DNA of 7,284 bases. Origin: DATGQT01 sp033720695 (GTDB lineage Bacteria; Bacteroidota; Rhodothermia; Rhodothermales; Rubricoccaceae). The position numbers and the translations under genes were made by a program. Under the pieces are notes generated by a model, which made no database searches, was not told the DNA's origin, and was given only the letters and a program-made list of their open reading frames with translations. The DNA is taken from positions 1 to 7,284 of the forward strand of contig JAWWCA010000182.1 in the NCBI GenBank assembly GCA_033720695.1. The letters are read 5' to 3'. Below, piece after piece: positions 5,326 to 7,284 of this stretch. Every line of letters begins with the position of its first letter. Position 1 is the stretch's first letter.

Positions 5326-7284
5326 ATGAACCTGCAGAAGTTCACCGTCAAGGCGCAGGAGGCCGTGCAGGTGGCGCTCGAGATCGCCCAGTCCAACGGG
5401 CACCAGGGCCTCGAGCCGCCGCACCTCATGAAGGCGTTCCTCCAGGAGGAGGGCGGCCTCGTCACGACGATCCTCCAGCGCCTCGGCGCCAACCTCGACT
5501 ACCTCACCACCAAGACCGACGAGGCGCTCGGCAAGCTGCCGAAGGTCTCCGGCGCGTCTGTCACCGGCCAGTACGTCGGCAACGACCTCAATCAGGCGTT
5601 CGACCGCGCGCTGAAGGCGGCCGAAGGGCTCGGCGACGAGTACGTCGCCACCGAGCACCTGCTCATGGCCCTCGCCGAGGGCACGGGCCCGACCGCCGAG
5701 GCGCTCCAGCAGCAGGACGTCACGAAGGAGAAGGTCCTCGAGGTCCTCCGCGCCATGCGCGGCGGCCAGCGCGTGACCGACCCCTACGCCGAGAGCAAGT
5801 ACGACGCGCTCAACCGCTACGCGCGCGACCTCAACGCGCTCGCCCGCAAGGGCAAGATCGACCCCGTCATCGGGCGCGACGAGGAGATCCGCCGCGTCCT
5901 CCAGATCCTCTCGCGGCGGACGAAGAACAACCCCGTCCTCGTCGGCGAGCCCGGCACGGGCAAGACGGCGATCGCCGAGGGCCTCGCCATCCGGATCGTC
6001 CAGGGCGACGTGCCCGAGGGCCTCAAGTCGAAGCGCGTCGTCGCGCTCGACATGGGCGCGCTCATCGCGGGCGCGAAGTACCGCGGCGAGTTCGAGGACC
6101 GCCTCAAGGCCGTCGTCAAGGAGGTCTCCGACGCCGAGGGCGAGATCATCCTGTTCATCGACGAGATCCACACGCTCGTCGGCGCCGGCGCGGCCGAGGG
6201 GGCCATGGACGCCGCCAACATCCTCAAGCCGGCCCTCGCCCGCGGCGAGCTCCGCGCGATCGGCGCGACCACGCTCGACGAGTACCGGAAGCACTTCGAG
6301 AAGGACAAGGCGCTCGAGCGCCGCTTCCAGATGGTGCTCGTGGAGGAGCCGAGCGTCGAGGACGCCGTCGCCATCCTCCGCGGGATCAAGGACCGCTACG
6401 AGGTCCACCACGGCGTCCGCATCACCGACGGCGCCATCGTCGCCGCGGCCGAGCTCTCGGACCGCTACATCACCAACCGCTTCCTGCCCGACAAGGCCAT
6501 CGACCTCATCGACGAGGCTGCGAGCCGGCTGCGAATTGAGATCGATAGTTTGCCGCAGGAGATCGACGAGGTCGAGCGACGTATCGTTCAGCTTCGCATC
6601 GAGGAGCAGGCGCTCGCCAAGGAAAAGGACCGTGCCTCCAAGGAGCGGCTCCAAGCCGTCCGCAGAGAGATCGCCGATTTGCAGGAGCAGTCGCAGGGCA
6701 TGAAGGCGCAGTGGCAGGCGGAGAAGGACGCCATTGCCAAGTTGCGAGAGAAGAAGGCAGAGCTGGAGGAAGCGCGGATCGAAGCAGAGCAGGTGACGCG
6801 TGCGGGCGACTTGCAAAGGGCGGCAGAGATTCGCTATGGCCGCGTGCCGGAGCTGGAGCGCGAGATCAAGGAGTTCAACGACCGGCTCAAGGAGATCCAG
6901 GCCACCGCGAAGTACCTCAAAGAAGAGGTCGAGGCTGAGGACGTGGCGCAGATCGTCGCCAAGTGGACCGGCATTCCGGTGAGCAAGATGCTCGAGTCCG
7001 AGCGAGAGCGGCTCACCAAGTTGGAACAGGAGCTCGGGTTCCGTGTGGTGGGTCAGGAGGAGGCCGTCGCCGCGGTCTCCAACGCCGTGCGCCGGTCGCG
7101 TGCAGGTCTACAAGATCCCAACCGGCCCATCGGCAGCTTCATCTTCCTCGGGCCCACCGGTGTCGGGAAGACCGAGACCGCACGGGCGCTCGCCGAGTTC
7201 CTGTTTGACGACGAGCGGGCGATGGTGCGGCTCGACATGTCCGAGTACGGCGAGCGGCACACGGTGGCGCGCATGATCGGCGCC
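5326..7284 (+). CDS. clpB: Chaperone ClpB (AAA+ disaggregase), 3' end beyond window
   Basis: The first 653 codons of ClpB, the cytosolic Hsp100 that with DnaK pulls proteins out of aggregates. In order: Clp N-domain (1-145, starting MNLQKFTVKAQEAVQ); first AAA+ module with Walker A GEPGTGKT (207-214), Walker B FIDE (277-280) and arginine fingers in LERRF (Arg332, Arg333); M-domain coiled coil (about 408-525), which separates ClpB from ClpA/ClpC; KWTGIPVSKMLESER; and second Walker A GPTGVGKT (609-616). About 205 residues are missing compared with a typical 860-residue ClpB. The frame is open throughout and all visible catalytic residues are intact. The ATG at 5326 fits the family N-terminus. 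Codon use shifts sharply at about residue 398 (base 6517): before it nearly all codons end in C/G, after it A/T-ending codons and TTG become common. The gene is thus a mosaic or a chimeric join. Confidence 0.98.
   Translation, partial: MNLQKFTVKAQEAVQVALEIAQSNGHQGLEPPHLMKAFLQEEGGLVTTILQRLGANLDYLTTKTDEALGKLPKVSGASVTGQYVGNDLNQAFDRALKAAEGLGDEYVATEHLLMALAEGTGPTAEALQQQDVTKEKVLEVLRAMRGGQRVTDPYAESKYDALNRYARDLNALARKGKIDPVIGRDEEIRRVLQILSRRTKNNPVLVGEPGTGKTAIAEGLAIRIVQGDVPEGLKSKRVVALDMGALIAGAKYRGEFEDRLKAVVKEVSDAEGEIILFIDEIHTLVGAGAAEGAMDAANILKPALARGELRAIGATTLDEYRKHFEKDKALERRFQMVLVEEPSVEDAVAILRGIKDRYEVHHGVRITDGAIVAAAELSDRYITNRFLPDKAIDLIDEAASRLRIEIDSLPQEIDEVERRIVQLRIEEQALAKEKDRASKERLQAVRREIADLQEQSQGMKAQWQAEKDAIAKLREKKAELEEARIEAEQVTRAGDLQRAAEIRYGRVPELEREIKEFNDRLKEIQATAKYLKEEVEAEDVAQIVAKWTGIPVSKMLESERERLTKLEQELGFRVVGQEEAVAAVSNAVRRSRAGLQDPNRPIGSFIFLGPTGVGKTETARALAEFLFDDERAMVRLDMSEYGERHTVARMIGA
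6517..7284 (+). other. Compositionally foreign segment of clpB
   Basis: By hand count about 42 of the 256 codons here end in A or T (for example ATT, GAT, CGA, CGT, GAA, GCA, CAA, AGA, TTG also appearing), against about 3 of 397 in 5326-6516. The leucine codon TTG, absent before, appears several times. The other genes of the window resemble the first part. The change falls in the conserved stretch LPDKAIDLIDEAASRL at the end of the first AAA+ module, and the segment covers the M-domain and the start of the second AAA+ module. Homologous recombination with another lineage, or a misjoin of two clpB genes through a shared conserved stretch, would both look like this. Confidence 0.8.

Noticed and set aside
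4077..5492. Upstream extension of the ABC ATPase frame
   Set aside because: The extension runs across the divergent region and antisense to kelch and clpB. The start at 4076 gives the normal family N-terminus and length.
4312..6816. Long open minus-strand frame opposite kelch and clpB
   Set aside because: It is rich in Leu, Arg, Glu, Asp and Gly without domains, and lies antisense to two clear genes.
5326..7284. ClpA or ClpC instead of ClpB
   Set aside because: The full-length M-domain coiled coil between the two AAA+ modules and the RVGDL-like and KWTGIPVSKMLESER motifs are those of ClpB.
6711..7284. Short open frames in other phases near the right end
   Set aside because: All overlap clpB, which stays open in its own frame to the window end and keeps conserved motifs; there is no frameshift.

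Overview
This is a very GC-rich stretch in which almost every third codon position is G or C. None of the starts has a recognisable Shine-Dalgarno sequence. The gene content is a lipoprotein with a Bacteroidota-type head-GIN (DUF2807) domain, a YbbA/YbbP-like ABC exporter, a secreted kelch propeller and ClpB. Together these suggest a high-GC member of the Bacteroidota/Rhodothermota, for example a Rhodothermales/Rubricoccaceae-like marine bacterium. That placement is inferred from protein style and composition, not from a database search.

Layout, left to right. Bases 1-186 are a perfect inverted repeat (87-nt arms, 12-nt centre) whose left arm is a mirror copy of the 3' end of the first gene; it is cut by the window edge. 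On the minus strand follow three genes, transcribed right to left: an ABC ATPase (3375-4076), a 10-TM double-FtsX permease overlapping it by 4 nt (928-3378), and after 68 nt a head-GIN lipoprotein (134-859). A 132-nt divergent intergenic region (4077-4208) carries two small inverted repeats and the only A/T-rich patch nearby. On the plus strand are a secreted six-bladed kelch protein (4209-5162), a 163-nt leader with nested inverted repeats, and clpB (5326 to the window end, 653 codons, 3' end missing).

How the genes work together. The ATPase and permease should form one inner-membrane mechanotransmission-type (MacB/LolCDE/YbbAP superfamily) ABC complex. The downstream lipoprotein is probably cotranscribed and may be an envelope partner or client. 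The kelch protein is secreted and of unknown role. ClpB is the cytosolic disaggregase that works with DnaK.

Two things stand out. First, the perfect inverted repeat at the left end looks like a fold-back, either an assembly/amplification artefact or a real inverted duplication. Second, clpB changes codon usage abruptly near base 6517, in a conserved stretch just before the M-domain: about 3 of 397 codons end in A/T before it and about 42 of 256 after it. The gene is therefore either a true recombinant mosaic or a chimeric join of two organisms' clpB genes. With both ends abnormal, the window may be a whole metagenomic contig whose ends need checking. I found no clearly new biological system here; the mosaic clpB and the terminal palindrome are the strongest leads.
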